64,000 bases of DNA from Blastococcus sp. TF02-8 (GTDB lineage: Bacteria; Actinomycetota; Actinomycetes; Mycobacteriales; Geodermatophilaceae). The translations under genes and the position numbers were made by a program. The notes beneath the pieces are model-generated. The model did no database searches, was not told where the DNA came from, and saw only the letters and a list, made by a program, of their open reading frames with translations. Where the stretch lies: the NCBI RefSeq assembly GCF_003319175.1, contig NZ_QOHK01000004.1, positions 62,001 through 126,000 on the forward strand. The letters run 5' to 3'. This document shows, in pieces, positions 1 to 8,217 of the stretch. How positions within the stretch are numbered: the first letter of the stretch is position 1; every line of letters starts with the position of its first letter.

Positions 1-653
1 ACGCCCGCGGTGCGCAGCAGGTCGGCGGCCTCGGCCACCAGCGTCACCAGGTGGTTCGCGCCGGTGACCAGGGCCGCGTGGTAGAGCCCGCGGTCGGCCT
101 CGGCCACGAAGAACGGCTCCCCGCCCATCTCCAGGACGAGGGTCTCGGCGACCGGCCGGTGCTCGGGCCGGCTGGTGACGCCGAAGGGGGTGCCCTCGAG
201 CCGGTCGGCGTCCTCGGGGGCGCCGGAGAAGGTCATGGCCGGGTGCAGCGCGAGGGCCAGGACCCCGGTCTCGGTGGCGGGCGCGAGCACGGCCAGACCG
301 TGCGCGCCGGAGGTGTGGAAGGCGAGCTGGCCCGGACGCCAGGCGCCGGTCTCGGCCAGGCCCGCGACCAGGCCGGGGAGCGTGTCGTCGGGGACGGCGA
401 GGACGACCAGGTCGGACGCGGCGACGACCTCGTCGGCGGGCACGAGCGGAACCCCGGGCAGGAGCCGGGCGGCACGCTCGGCGGAGGCGGCGGAGAGACC
501 GGATGTGGCGACGACGTCGTGGCCGGCGGCGGCGAGAGCGGCACCGAGGACGGCGCCGACGCGGCCGGCGCCGATGACGCCCACGCGGAGTCGCGCGGGC
601 GCGTCGGAGGCCGGGGTCAGCCCGGCGGCGCGTGTCCTGCGGGAAGCAGGCAT
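1..653 (-). CDS. Rossmann-like DUF2520 family protein (partial, C-terminus beyond window)
   Basis: The N-terminal ~217 residues of an NAD(P)-binding protein are visible, reading off the left edge. A dinucleotide-binding motif GVIGAGRVGAVLG lies near residues 25-37. It is followed by alternating strands and helices typical of a ProC/KARI-like Rossmann fold, and then the HPAMTFSG segment characteristic of Rossmann-DUF2520 proteins. Full family members are about 280-310 residues. In other actinobacteria this gene sits upstream of panC, which suggests a link to pantoate or ketopantoate metabolism, but no reaction is established. The ATG at 651-653 is preceded by a purine-rich GAGAGG on the minus strand. 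Confidence 0.85.
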   Translation of the reverse strand, partial: MPASRRTRAAGLTPASDAPARLRVGVIGAGRVGAVLGAALAAAGHDVVATSGLSAASAERAARLLPGVPLVPADEVVAASDLVVLAVPDDTLPGLVAGLAETGAWRPGQLAFHTSGAHGLAVLAPATETGVLALALHPAMTFSGAPEDADRLEGTPFGVTSRPEHRPVAETLVLEMGGEPFFVAEADRGLYHAALVTGANHLVTLVAEAADLLRTAG

Positions 654-926
654 CGGTGCACCTCTCGTTCCAGTCCCGTGCGGGTACCGGACGTCGGTCG
701 CGGCCGGTGGCCGCGAGGTGGTCGTGCGGGTCGAGCTCTCGGACGGCGCCCGCTGCAACCGGATGTGTCACGCGGGCGACATGCCGATGGCGAGTGTGTG
801 ACCCCGCCGGCCGCCCCGCAACGGCACCGCCCTGTGTGCTAGCTCACCCGGGTCGCCTCCCCCGCGCTGAGCCGCGCCGGGCAGCCGCCCTACCGTGACC
901 CCCGGCACACCGATGGAGGAGGCAGC

Positions 927-1679
927 GTGCGCACGTTCGAGGGACGTACCGCCCTGGTCACCGGCGGCAGCCGGGGCATCGGGCTCGGTATCGCGAAGAG
1001 CCTGGTCGACCGCGGGGCACGGGTCGTGCTCACCGCCCGCAAGCCCGAGGCGCTCGCCGAGGCGGTGGAGTCGCTGGGCGGGGCCGAGGTCGCCGTCGCC
1101 GTCCCGGGGAACGCCGGGGACCCGGCGCACCGGGCCGAGGCCGTGCGCACGTGCGTCGACACCTTCGGCAGCCTCGACGTGCTGGTCGGCAACGTGGGCA
1201 TCAACCCGGCGTACGGGCCGCTCATGGATCTCGATGCCGACGCCTTCCGCAAGATCCTGGACACCAACGTGGTCTCCGCGCTCGGCCTGGTGCAGGAGGC
1301 GTGGCGGGCGTGGATGGCCGAGCACGGCGGTTCGGTGCTGTTCGTCGCCTCGGTCGCCGGGCTGCGCTCCTCCCAGGAGATCGGCGCCTACGGCGTGAGC
1401 AAGGCGGCGCTGATCAACCTCACCACGCAGCTGGCCGTGGAGCTGGCCCCGACGGTCCGCGTCAACGCGGTCGCGCCGGCCGTGGTGAAGACCCGCTTCG
1501 CCGGCGCGCTGTTCGAGGGCCGCGAGGCCGAGGTGGCGAAGGCCTACCCGATGGCCCGGCTGGGGACCCCGGAGGACATCGGCGAGGCCGCGGCCTACCT
1601 GCTCGGCGACGGCGCGGGCTGGGTGACCGGGCAGACCCTGGTGATCGACGGCGGTGGTCTCTCCCGCGGACCGCGCTAG
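927..1679 (+). CDS. SDR family oxidoreductase (FabG-like)
   Basis: A 250-residue classical short-chain dehydrogenase/reductase. The cofactor motif TGGSRGIG lies near residues 12-19, NVGIN stands in the NNAG position, a serine occurs in the SVAG segment, and the YGVSKAA motif supplies catalytic Tyr and Lys. The C-terminus ends in GQTLVIDGG, as in FabG-type reductases. The substrate is not predictable; it may be a stand-alone 3-oxoacyl reductase or a secondary alcohol dehydrogenase. The GTG start follows a strong GGAGG about 8 bases upstream. The TAG stop shares the four bases CTAG with the stop of the converging gene. Confidence 0.92.
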   Translation: MRTFEGRTALVTGGSRGIGLGIAKSLVDRGARVVLTARKPEALAEAVESLGGAEVAVAVPGNAGDPAHRAEAVRTCVDTFGSLDVLVGNVGINPAYGPLMDLDADAFRKILDTNVVSALGLVQEAWRAWMAEHGGSVLFVASVAGLRSSQEIGAYGVSKAALINLTTQLAVELAPTVRVNAVAPAVVKTRFAGALFEGREAEVAKAYPMARLGTPEDIGEAAAYLLGDGAGWVTGQTLVIDGGGLSRGPR

Positions 1680-3127
1680 TCGCGGCCCAGGACCCGGGCG
1701 AGGACGTCGTCGGACTCGCCGTCCTCGCGGTAGCGCCGGCGACGCCGTCCGCCCGACGGCGGTGCGGCGGCGTTCTCGGCCAGGATCCGCGCCAGGCTCT
1801 CGGAGGTGTCCGGCGCGGCCGGCGGCGACCAGGACGGCGCAGCCGCGGGCCGCTCGGTGGTGGGCGCGTACTCCGGGGCCGGCGACCACGCGGGCGGCTC
1901 GTCCGTGCGGCGGCGGCGCGGGGCCTCAGCGGCCGGGGGGTCGGGCGGGAGGTAGGCGGGCGGCTGGACCGGAGCGGGCGGCATCGCCGAGGACGGGGTC
2001 ACGATCGGCGACATGACCGTCGGTGGCGCCACCGACGGCGACATGGCGGGCCGCGGCTCGTCGGTCCAGCGCGGCGCGGGACCGGAGCCCAGGAAGGGGT
2101 CGGACTCGTGCGCGGCGGCCCGGTCGTGCCGGTCGAAGGCGGGCGGCGCGACGGCGGGGCGGGCCGGCTCGGCGGGGGCGGAGTACCGCACCTCGGAGAG
2201 ATAGCTCGGCAGCGGCTCGTACGCCGGGGCCGGCGTGGGCTGCCACGGCGGCGTCACGGCGGGGAACGACGTCGTGGGCGGCGCCGGAGGGGCCGGCGGC
2301 GGGGCCGCGGCCGCCCAGGAGGGAGTGCTCCGGACCTGGTCGAACTGCTGCGTCCGGGCCGGTTCGTCCAACCGCACGGCGGGCCACCCGCCGGTCAGCT
2401 CGCGCGGCGGGGTGTCGTCGCTCCACTCGCCCGCTCCGTCGAGCGTGCGCGCGGGTCCGTCGATCCGCGGCGCCTCCCCCGGCAGCCGGCTGGCCTGGGT
2501 GCGCATCACGATGCGCTCGACCAGCATCTCGCTGGACAGCTGCTCGGCGAGCTCCGCGCGCAGCCGGCCCATGTCGTCCCGGAGGGCGCCGATCTGGCCG
2601 AGTTCGCCGCGCAGCGAGGTGAGCGCCGCGACGTCGTCCCGGAGCGCGGCGACCCGGGCGACCTCCTCGCGCAGGCCGGACAGCGCGGCGATGTCGCCGC
2701 GGAGGGCCGAGACGCGGGCCACCTCGTCGCGCAGCCCCGAGAGCGAGGCGATCTCGTGGCGGAGCGCGTCGAGCTCGTCGCGCATCGAGTCCTCGGCCTC
2801 GCGGCGGAGCTCGTGCTCCAGCTCCAGCTCGTACTCCCGCCGGGCGGCGACCTCCCGCTCCAGCTCCAGCTCGTAGGCGCGCCGGAGGTCCGCCTCGCGT
2901 GCCGCGGCCCGCACGCGGTCGGTGCCGCGGCGTCCGGCGGTGACCGTCGCGAGGACGAACGCCCAGGCCACGGCCACGACGGCGACCCGCAGCAGCTGCG
3001 GGTTGTCGGTCACGAACACCATCAGGGTGGCGACGCCGGCGAGCGCGAACCCCCCGGCCTGCACGAGGGTGCGGCGGTCGGGGAGGGCAGGGCCACGGGC
3101 GACGTCGTCGTCCTCGCGGCGGGGCAT
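1676..3127 (-). CDS. Membrane protein with decad-repeat coiled coil and Pro-rich tail (DUF6779-like)
   Basis: A 483-residue protein of unknown function. Two hydrophobic segments near residues 22-40 and 46-62 form a membrane hairpin. A long charged helix follows (about 80-200), then a proline/alanine-rich disordered region to about residue 460 and a basic C-terminus. Residues 120-189 hold seven consecutive 10-residue repeats of the form xALRxEVAxL. The architecture and its place beside the DUF2520 gene resemble actinobacterial DUF6779 proteins, an identification made from memory. The ATG at 3125-3127 is chosen because a TACGCT hexamer lies 6 bases upstream. It may be an envelope scaffold; no enzyme motif is visible. 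Confidence 0.75.
   Translation of the reverse strand: MPRREDDDVARGPALPDRRTLVQAGGFALAGVATLMVFVTDNPQLLRVAVVAVAWAFVLATVTAGRRGTDRVRAAAREADLRRAYELELEREVAARREYELELEHELRREAEDSMRDELDALRHEIASLSGLRDEVARVSALRGDIAALSGLREEVARVAALRDDVAALTSLRGELGQIGALRDDMGRLRAELAEQLSSEMLVERIVMRTQASRLPGEAPRIDGPARTLDGAGEWSDDTPPRELTGGWPAVRLDEPARTQQFDQVRSTPSWAAAAPPPAPPAPPTTSFPAVTPPWQPTPAPAYEPLPSYLSEVRYSAPAEPARPAVAPPAFDRHDRAAAHESDPFLGSGPAPRWTDEPRPAMSPSVAPPTVMSPIVTPSSAMPPAPVQPPAYLPPDPPAAEAPRRRRTDEPPAWSPAPEYAPTTERPAAAPSWSPPAAPDTSESLARILAENAAAPPSGGRRRRRYREDGESDDVLARVLGRD
2561..2770 (-). repeat. Seven imperfect 30-bp repeats encoding a 10-residue motif
   Basis: Within the DUF6779-like gene, residues 120-189 divide exactly into seven 10-residue units: DALRHEIASL, SGLRDEVARV, SALRGDIAAL, SGLREEVARV, AALRDDVAAL, TSLRGELGQI and GALRDDMGRL. 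Leu3-Arg4 is invariant, an acidic residue is usual at 5-6, and position 10 is Leu, Val or Ile. The DNA copies have diverged, so selection on the protein pattern is more likely than recent duplication. Confidence 0.85.
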
Positions 3128-3133
3128 GGGTCC

Positions 3134-3139
3134 AGCGTA
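3134..3139 (-). promoter_or_regulatory. -10 hexamer TACGCT, leaderless promoter
   Basis: On the minus strand TACGCT stands 6 bases before the ATG at 3127 and there is no Shine-Dalgarno sequence. The predicted transcript would begin at or next to the start codon. Confidence 0.55.
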
Positions 3140-3228
3140 GCGACGAGCGACGTTCACGGGCAGCATCCGGGCCCGTGCCCTCCGTGGCGACCCGGGCGGG
3201 GACCGGTGCTCGGTGCGAGAGTGCCCGC

Positions 3229-3834
3229 GTGAGCCTCTCCCTGCTGGACTGGCGACGACGCGTCGCCGCGCTGCACGCCGCCGTCCGCGCGTCCGCCGAT
3301 CCCGAGCGGGGCTGGCGGCTGTGGCGCGAGGGCCGCGACGAGCTGTTCGCCGGTCATCCCCAGTCGCCGCTCGACGAGGCGGCGCGCGCCGGCTTCACCG
3401 GACTTCCCGTCGCGCCCTACGACCCGTCGCTCCGCTTCGAGACGGCGGTGGAGCCGGCGGACCCGCTCAGGCTCGAGGTACCCACGGCAGGCGACGGTGT
3501 CGTCCCGCTGGAGCGGATCGGGGTCGTGGCGCTGCCCGGCGTGGGACGGCTGGACGTGTGGTGGGTCGCGCTCTACGGCGGCGGGATCTTCCTGCCGCTG
3601 CGCGACGGCACCGCCGGGAGCACTACGTACGGCGGCGGCCGCTACCTGCTCGACACCGTGAAGGGCGCCGACCTGGGCGGGGAAGGCGACCGGCTGGTGG
3701 TCGACCTCAACTTCGCCTACCACCCGTCGTGCACCTACGACCCGCGCTGGTCCTGCCCGCTCGCTCCCGAGGGCAACCGCGTGAGGGTGCCGGTCGCCGC
3801 CGGGGAGCAGCTGCCCCCCGGCGGCTGGTACTGA
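3229..3834 (+). CDS. DUF1684 family protein
   Basis: A 201-residue soluble protein. The C-terminal part carries the DUF1684 signature: LDFN-like strand VVDLNFAYHPSC, then TYDPRWSCPLAPEGN. An early LLDWRRRVAALHA helix and GWRLWREGRDELFAGHPQSP resemble the N-terminus of the same family. No function is established; the fold may be related to flavin-binding split barrels. The GTG at 3229 is preferred to the upstream in-frame codon at 3175 because homologues start close to the LLDWRRR helix and a GAGAGT hexamer lies 6 bases before it. A strong terminator follows immediately. Confidence 0.85.
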   Translation: MSLSLLDWRRRVAALHAAVRASADPERGWRLWREGRDELFAGHPQSPLDEAARAGFTGLPVAPYDPSLRFETAVEPADPLRLEVPTAGDGVVPLERIGVVALPGVGRLDVWWVALYGGGIFLPLRDGTAGSTTYGGGRYLLDTVKGADLGGEGDRLVVDLNFAYHPSCTYDPRWSCPLAPEGNRVRVPVAAGEQLPPGGWY

Positions 3835-3899
3835 CGATCAGGAGACCTGATCGTTCCGGGTCCTACCTCAGCACCGGTGGTGAGCCAGGACCCGGAACG
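3835..3899. terminator. Bidirectional terminator between convergent genes
   Basis: Two abutting inverted repeats. CGATCAGG (3835-3842) pairs with CCTGATCG (3846-3853). CGTTCCGGGTCCT (3852-3864) pairs perfectly with AGGACCCGGAACG (3887-3899), around a loop that can itself pair. The element directly follows the DUF1684 stop and precedes the stop of the opposing transporter lipoprotein gene. Confidence 0.85.
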
Positions 3900-3915
3900 G
3901 TGAGGGGGGACGTCG

Positions 3916-4908
3916 TCAGCCGTTGGCGAGGGCGCCGTCGGAGCTGAACACCAGTCCGATGGAGACCTCACCCTTCTGCAGGGCCGCCTTGGTCAGCGGG
4001 CCGCCGGCGTCCAGCTCGCGGAAGCTGTCGAACGTCAGGTCGTAGGTCTTCTCCAGGCCGGGCTGGCAGAACGGCCTGGTCGGGCACTCCGTGGGCCCAC
4101 CGAGCACCAGGGAGCCGTCGCCGCAGGCGTCGGCCAGCTCGGACAGCGTGCTCACGCCCAGCTCGTCGGCCAGCTCCTTGGTGACGGCGAACGCGTTCTG
4201 GTCGGCCGCCTCCGACGGAGCCCCCACCACCAGGCCGTTCTGCTGGGCCAGGCCCTGGAGCGCCGAGAGGGTCTTCTGCACGTCACCGCTGGCGACCTGG
4301 CGGTTCTCGTCGCCGTCCAGGAACTCGGTGAGCGTGGAGAGGTACTCCGGGAACGCCTGGATCTCACCGCTCTTCAGCGCGTCGAGGTACAGGTCGCGGC
4401 TACCGGCGTCCCGGACCGAGGCGTCGAAGCCGGCCGAGCGGAGGACGTCGGCGTAGATCGTGGCCAGGATCGTGGACTCGGAGAAGTTGGCCGCGCCGAC
4501 GACGACCGGGCCGCTGCCCTTCTGCAGCCCCTCGGTGACGCCGTTCTCCTCGACCCAGGCGGCCGCGACGTCCTCGGCGCTCTTCCGCTGCACGTCCACC
4601 GCGGCGTTCATCTCGACCAGCTCGTCGGTGGTCAGCGCCTTCGACACCGCGTCCAGCGCGGGGATCACGGCCGGCTGCGACTGCGCCAGCTGGGCGTTGA
4701 CCGCAGGGACGATGTTGTCGGCGTTCTGCAGCTCCTGGTCGTCCTCCAGGACGACCAGCTGGTCGCCGGCGACCGGGGCGCACGCGTCCCCGGATGCCTG
4801 GGTGCCGTCGCCTCCCCCACCGGTACCGGAGGAACCCGACTCCCCGCACGCCGCGGTGAGGGCCGCGGCGAGGGCGAGCGGGAGGACGTAACGGATGCGC
4901 GCGCGCAT
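3916..4908 (-). CDS. Glycine betaine/osmoprotectant ABC transporter substrate-binding lipoprotein
   Basis: A 330-residue precursor with a basic N-terminus, a hydrophobic core and a lipobox ending LTAAC, so it should be anchored outside the membrane. It then shows the OpuAC/ProX-like fold: VVVGAANFSESTILATIY, the GSRDLYLDAL and AFPEYLSTLTEF segments, and a C-terminal lobe with CPTRPFCQPGLEKTY. It presumably binds choline, glycine betaine or related solutes. The upstream permease genes lie on the same strand, so lipoprotein and permeases form one minus-strand unit. The ATG at 4908 is chosen because the signal peptide begins there; an upstream in-frame ATG at 5010 would bury it. Confidence 0.93.
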   Translation of the reverse strand: MRARIRYVLPLALAAALTAACGESGSSGTGGGGDGTQASGDACAPVAGDQLVVLEDDQELQNADNIVPAVNAQLAQSQPAVIPALDAVSKALTTDELVEMNAAVDVQRKSAEDVAAAWVEENGVTEGLQKGSGPVVVGAANFSESTILATIYADVLRSAGFDASVRDAGSRDLYLDALKSGEIQAFPEYLSTLTEFLDGDENRQVASGDVQKTLSALQGLAQQNGLVVGAPSEAADQNAFAVTKELADELGVSTLSELADACGDGSLVLGGPTECPTRPFCQPGLEKTYDLTFDSFRELDAGGPLTKAALQKGEVSIGLVFSSDGALANG

Positions 4909-5025
4909 GGATCCCGCCTTCTGTGTCCCGTGGCCCCGGGTTGGACCACGCGTGTCTGGCGGGAGGAACTCCCGCACGGCTATGCAACTAGGCATTCGTC
5001 GCGAGGACAACAGCTGGATGCACGC

Positions 5026-5760
5026 CTAGAGCGGAACGCCGGCCGCCGTCGGCTCCGGCACCGCCGACGGCGGCCGATTCCGCGCGACGAGGGCGGGCAG
5101 CCGGCGCGGGCCGGGGGTGACGAGCCAGGAGAGGACGACGAGCAGCAGCTCGGTGAGCAGGGCGAGGCCCGCGACGAGGATCGCGCCGGCCACCACCAGC
5201 CCGTAGTTCTGCTGCCCGAACCCGAGGTTCACGATCCGGCCCAGGCCGCCGCCTCCCACGAGCGCCGCCAACCCCGCCGTGGCCACGACCTGGACGGCCG
5301 CGGTGCGGATGCCGGTCATGACCAGCGGCATCGCCAGGGGCAGCTCGGCCCGCAGCACCACCTGCCGCCGGCCCATCCCCATGGCCCGCGCCGCCTCGCG
5401 CACGTCCGGATCGACTCCTCGCATGCCCACGAAGGTGTTGGTGAGCACCGGCGGGATCGCGAACACGGCGAGCGCGATCGTGGTGGCCCGGTTGCCGAAG
5501 CCGATCGGACTGACCGCGAAGAGGGTCAGCAGCGCCAGCGTGGGCACCGCGCGGCTCACGTTGGAGAGCACGACCACGGGCCCCGCGCCCCGGCCCGTCG
5601 TCCCCAGCAGCACGCCGACGGGCACCGCGAGCACCACCGCGGCGAGCACCGCCACGGCGGAGATGCCCAGGTGCTCCCCGAGCAGGTCCAGGATGCCGTC
5701 CCGGCGGGTCCAGTTGAACGGGTCGTTGAGGTAGATGAGGGCGTCGGAGAAGCCGTTCAC
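5026..5760 (-). CDS. Osmoprotectant ABC transporter permease (second)
   Basis: A 244-residue membrane protein with about five to six transmembrane segments (for example ISAVAVLAAVVLAVPVGVLL). It contains a binding-protein-dependent permease loop, RVDPDVREAARAMGMG followed by QVVLRAELPLAMP, which is the EAA motif that contacts the ATPase. It belongs to the OpuBD/OpuCD type. The GTG start at 5758-5760 overlaps the TGA stop of the preceding permease as GTGA, implying translational coupling. With the other permease and the divergent ATPase it completes a quaternary amine importer. Confidence 0.92.
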   Translation of the reverse strand: MNGFSDALIYLNDPFNWTRRDGILDLLGEHLGISAVAVLAAVVLAVPVGVLLGTTGRGAGPVVVLSNVSRAVPTLALLTLFAVSPIGFGNRATTIALAVFAIPPVLTNTFVGMRGVDPDVREAARAMGMGRRQVVLRAELPLAMPLVMTGIRTAAVQVVATAGLAALVGGGGLGRIVNLGFGQQNYGLVVAGAILVAGLALLTELLLVVLSWLVTPGPRRLPALVARNRPPSAVPEPTAAGVPL

Positions 5761-6455
5761 GCCGCACCCACCCGCCGCCAGGGGGTCAGCAACCGTTCGA
5801 TCCCGGCCAGGAGCACGTCGGCGGCGAGGGCCAGGAGCACGCAGCCCACCGTGCCGGTGACGATCTCGGCACGGTAGAAGTTCGCGTTGAAGCCGCCCAC
5901 GATCAGCTGGCCGAGCCCTCCGTGACCGACGAGGACGCCGACGGTGGTGAGCGCGACGGTGGAGACCGTGGCGATGCGCAGCCCGGCCATGAACGTCGGC
6001 AGGGCGAGTGGCAGGTCCACGCGGACGAGCAGCTGCAGCGGGCCGTACCCCATGCCCCGGGCGGCCTCGCGGACGTCGGCCGGCACCGCCTGCAGCCCGG
6101 CCAGGAAGTTCCGCACCAGGATGACCAGCGAGTACAGGACCAGGCCCACGAGGACCGTGGTGGAGGTCAGGCCGGTCACCGGGAACAGGAACGCGAACAT
6201 CGCCAACGACGGGATCGCGTAGACGAACGTCGAGAGCCCCAGCACCGTGCCGGACAGCCACCGGCTGCGACGGGCGACCAGCGCCAGGGGCAGGGCGATG
6301 ACCGCCCCCAGCAGCACCGCGGCGATCGTGAGGCGCACGTGCTCGCCCAGATGCCCCAAGATGGTGTCCCAGTTCTCCGTCACGTACGACGGGTCGAACC
6401 ACGGGTTCGGCGCCGCATCGACCGCCAGCACCGCACCACCGTCCGCGTTCAGCAC
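5757..6455 (-). CDS. Osmoprotectant ABC transporter permease (first)
   Basis: A 232-residue permease with several hydrophobic segments and an EAA loop (VPADVREAARGMGYG then VDLPLALP). It is the OpuBB/OpuCB partner of the next gene. The N-terminal YVTENWDTILGHLGEHVRLT is typical of this family's pre-TM1 segment. The GTG at 6453-6455 is preceded on the minus strand by CTGGAG. Only 26 bases separate it from the divergently transcribed ATPase gene. A later GTG at 6431 is possible. Confidence 0.9.
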   Translation of the reverse strand: MLNADGGAVLAVDAAPNPWFDPSYVTENWDTILGHLGEHVRLTIAAVLLGAVIALPLALVARRSRWLSGTVLGLSTFVYAIPSLAMFAFLFPVTGLTSTTVLVGLVLYSLVILVRNFLAGLQAVPADVREAARGMGYGPLQLLVRVDLPLALPTFMAGLRIATVSTVALTTVGVLVGHGGLGQLIVGGFNANFYRAEIVTGTVGCVLLALAADVLLAGIERLLTPWRRVGAA

Positions 6456-6481
6456 CGAGCGCGCTCCAGGGAGGCCACGTC

Positions 6482-7669
6482 GTGGACGCTACTGCCGAGC
6501 CCACCGCCCTCGCAGCCCCCACGGGCGCGGAGGAGATCCGGCTGGAGGGTGTGAGCAAGGTCTACCCGGACGGGACCGTCGGCGTCGCCGAGCTGGACCT
6601 GACCTTCGCCGCCGGAGAGCTCAGCGTCCTGGTGGGACCGTCGGGCTGCGGCAAGACCACCACCATGAAGATGGTCAACCGGCTGGTGGAGCCCTCGACG
6701 GGACGGATCCTCCTCGGCGGGGAGGACGTCACCCGCGTCGACGCCGACGGGCTGCGCCGCCGCATCGGCTACGTGATCCAGAACGTCGGCCTGTTCCCGC
6801 ACCAGACGGTGCGGGTCAACGTCGGCACGGTGCCCCGCCTCCTCGGCTGGGACCGCACACGGATCCGCGCGCGGGTCGACGAGCTCTTGGAGCTGGTGGG
6901 GCTGGACCCGGCCGTGCACGGCGACCGGTACCCCGCCCAGCTCTCCGGGGGTCAGCGCCAGCGCGCCGGGGTGGCGCGGGCGCTGGCCGCCGACCCGCCG
7001 GTGCTGCTGATGGACGAGCCCTTCTCGGCCGTCGACCCGGTCGTCCGTGAGCGGCTGCAGTCGGAGTTCCTGCGGCTGCAGGCCACGGTGCGCAAGACCA
7101 TCGTCTTCGTCACCCACGACATCGAGGAGGCGGTGCGGATCGGGGACCGCATCGCGGTGATGAGCAGCGGCGGTCACGTGGAGCAGTACGCGACACCGGC
7201 GGAGCTGCTGGGGCGGCCGGCGAACGAGTTCGTGGCCGACTTCGTCGGTGCCGACCGGGGGCTCAAGCGGCTCGCGGTCACCGGCATCACGCCGGAGGAC
7301 CTCGAGCACCCTCCGGTCGTGCAGGTGGACGACGGCCTCGGCGACGCGCGGGCCGTCCTCACCCGGGCCCGCGCCCGGTGGGCCGTCGTCCTGGACGAGA
7401 ACCGGACGCTGCACGGCTGGCTGTCCATCGACCGCGCGAGCGGCACCGGCAGGGTGCGCGACGTCTGCCGGCGGATGGAGGCGTGGGTGCCCGTCGGGGC
7501 ATCGCTGAAGGCGGCGTTCGCCCAGATGCTCCAGCTCGAGGCCGGCTGGGTCGCCGTCCTGGACGGGGACCGCTTCCTCGGCGTGCTCACGCCGGAGTCG
7601 CTGCACGCGGCCCTCCGTCGCTCGGTGGAGGGTGCGGTACCGGAGACCGCGGGGGCCACCCGGTCCTAG
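6482..7669 (+). CDS. Glycine betaine/osmoprotectant ABC transporter ATP-binding protein with CBS region
   Basis: A 395-residue ATPase: Walker A GPSGCGKTT at 52-60, Q-loop Gln100, signature LSGGQ at 154-158, Walker B VLLMDEP at 174-180 and H-loop His212. The C-terminal ~130 residues match the tandem CBS region of OpuCA-type proteins, which sense ionic strength or c-di-AMP in characterised relatives. It energises the two permeases encoded divergently. The GTG start follows AGGGAGG. Unusually for this family, the ATPase gene is not in the same operon as its permeases. The TAG stop overlaps the stop of the converging gene in CTAG. Confidence 0.94.
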   Translation: MDATAEPTALAAPTGAEEIRLEGVSKVYPDGTVGVAELDLTFAAGELSVLVGPSGCGKTTTMKMVNRLVEPSTGRILLGGEDVTRVDADGLRRRIGYVIQNVGLFPHQTVRVNVGTVPRLLGWDRTRIRARVDELLELVGLDPAVHGDRYPAQLSGGQRQRAGVARALAADPPVLLMDEPFSAVDPVVRERLQSEFLRLQATVRKTIVFVTHDIEEAVRIGDRIAVMSSGGHVEQYATPAELLGRPANEFVADFVGADRGLKRLAVTGITPEDLEHPPVVQVDDGLGDARAVLTRARARWAVVLDENRTLHGWLSIDRASGTGRVRDVCRRMEAWVPVGASLKAAFAQMLQLEAGWVAVLDGDRFLGVLTPESLHAALRRSVEGAVPETAGATRS

Positions 7670-8217
7670 GAGCGGTCCTCCAGCAGGGGGCCGGCCACCC
7701 GGTACCGGGCACACACGAAGGCGCCGTTCGCCGCCGTTCCCGCGAGCTCCAGGTCCAGTCGCCGGGGCAGCAGCGGCCGGCCCGCGCCCAGGGTCACCGG
7801 CGCGATCGAGACCACGACCTCGTCGAGCAGCCCGGCCTCCGCGAACTGCCCGGCCAGGTCGCCCCCACCGACCACCCAGAGCGCCTTCCCGCCCGCCGCG
7901 GCCGTCATCGCCTCGAACACCGGGCGGACGTCACCCGAGGCGAACCGGATGTCCGCGCCGTGGACGGCGGGCAGTGACCGGCGGGTCATCACCCACGACG
8001 GCACGGCGTACGGCCAGGCCTCGACGGTCCCGTGCAGGTGGCCGGTGACCCACTCGTAGGTCGTCGACCCCATCACCGTGGCACCGACGCCGGCGAGGAA
8101 CGTGTCGAAGTCGAAGGACCCGGAGTCACCGCCCTTCTGGCGCAGCAGCCAGTCCAGGGAGTCGTCGGGGTCGGCGATGAAGCCGTCCAGCGTGGTCGCT
8201 GTGCAGTAGGTCAGCAT
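7666..8217 (-). CDS. Dihydrofolate reductase family / RibD C-terminal domain protein
   Basis: A 183-residue single-domain protein with the DHFR-like fold of RibD_C proteins: LTYCTATTLDGFIADPDDS at the N-terminus, GATVMGSTTYEWV, then the nucleotide-binding segment KALWVVGGGDLAGQF and a C-terminal APVTLGAGRPLLP. It probably reduces a pterin, flavin precursor or other carbonyl with NADPH; it is not a full RibD because the deaminase domain is absent. Its ATG overlaps the end of the upstream AraC-type regulator by 7 bases, so the two are translationally coupled. Confidence 0.9.
   Translation of the reverse strand: MLTYCTATTLDGFIADPDDSLDWLLRQKGGDSGSFDFDTFLAGVGATVMGSTTYEWVTGHLHGTVEAWPYAVPSWVMTRRSLPAVHGADIRFASGDVRPVFEAMTAAAGGKALWVVGGGDLAGQFAEAGLLDEVVVSIAPVTLGAGRPLLPRRLDLELAGTAANGAFVCARYRVAGPLLEDRS

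Noticed and set aside
51-842. Open frames on the plus strand at the left edge
   Set aside because: They lie antisense to the DUF2520 gene, whose Rossmann motif is clear on the minus strand.
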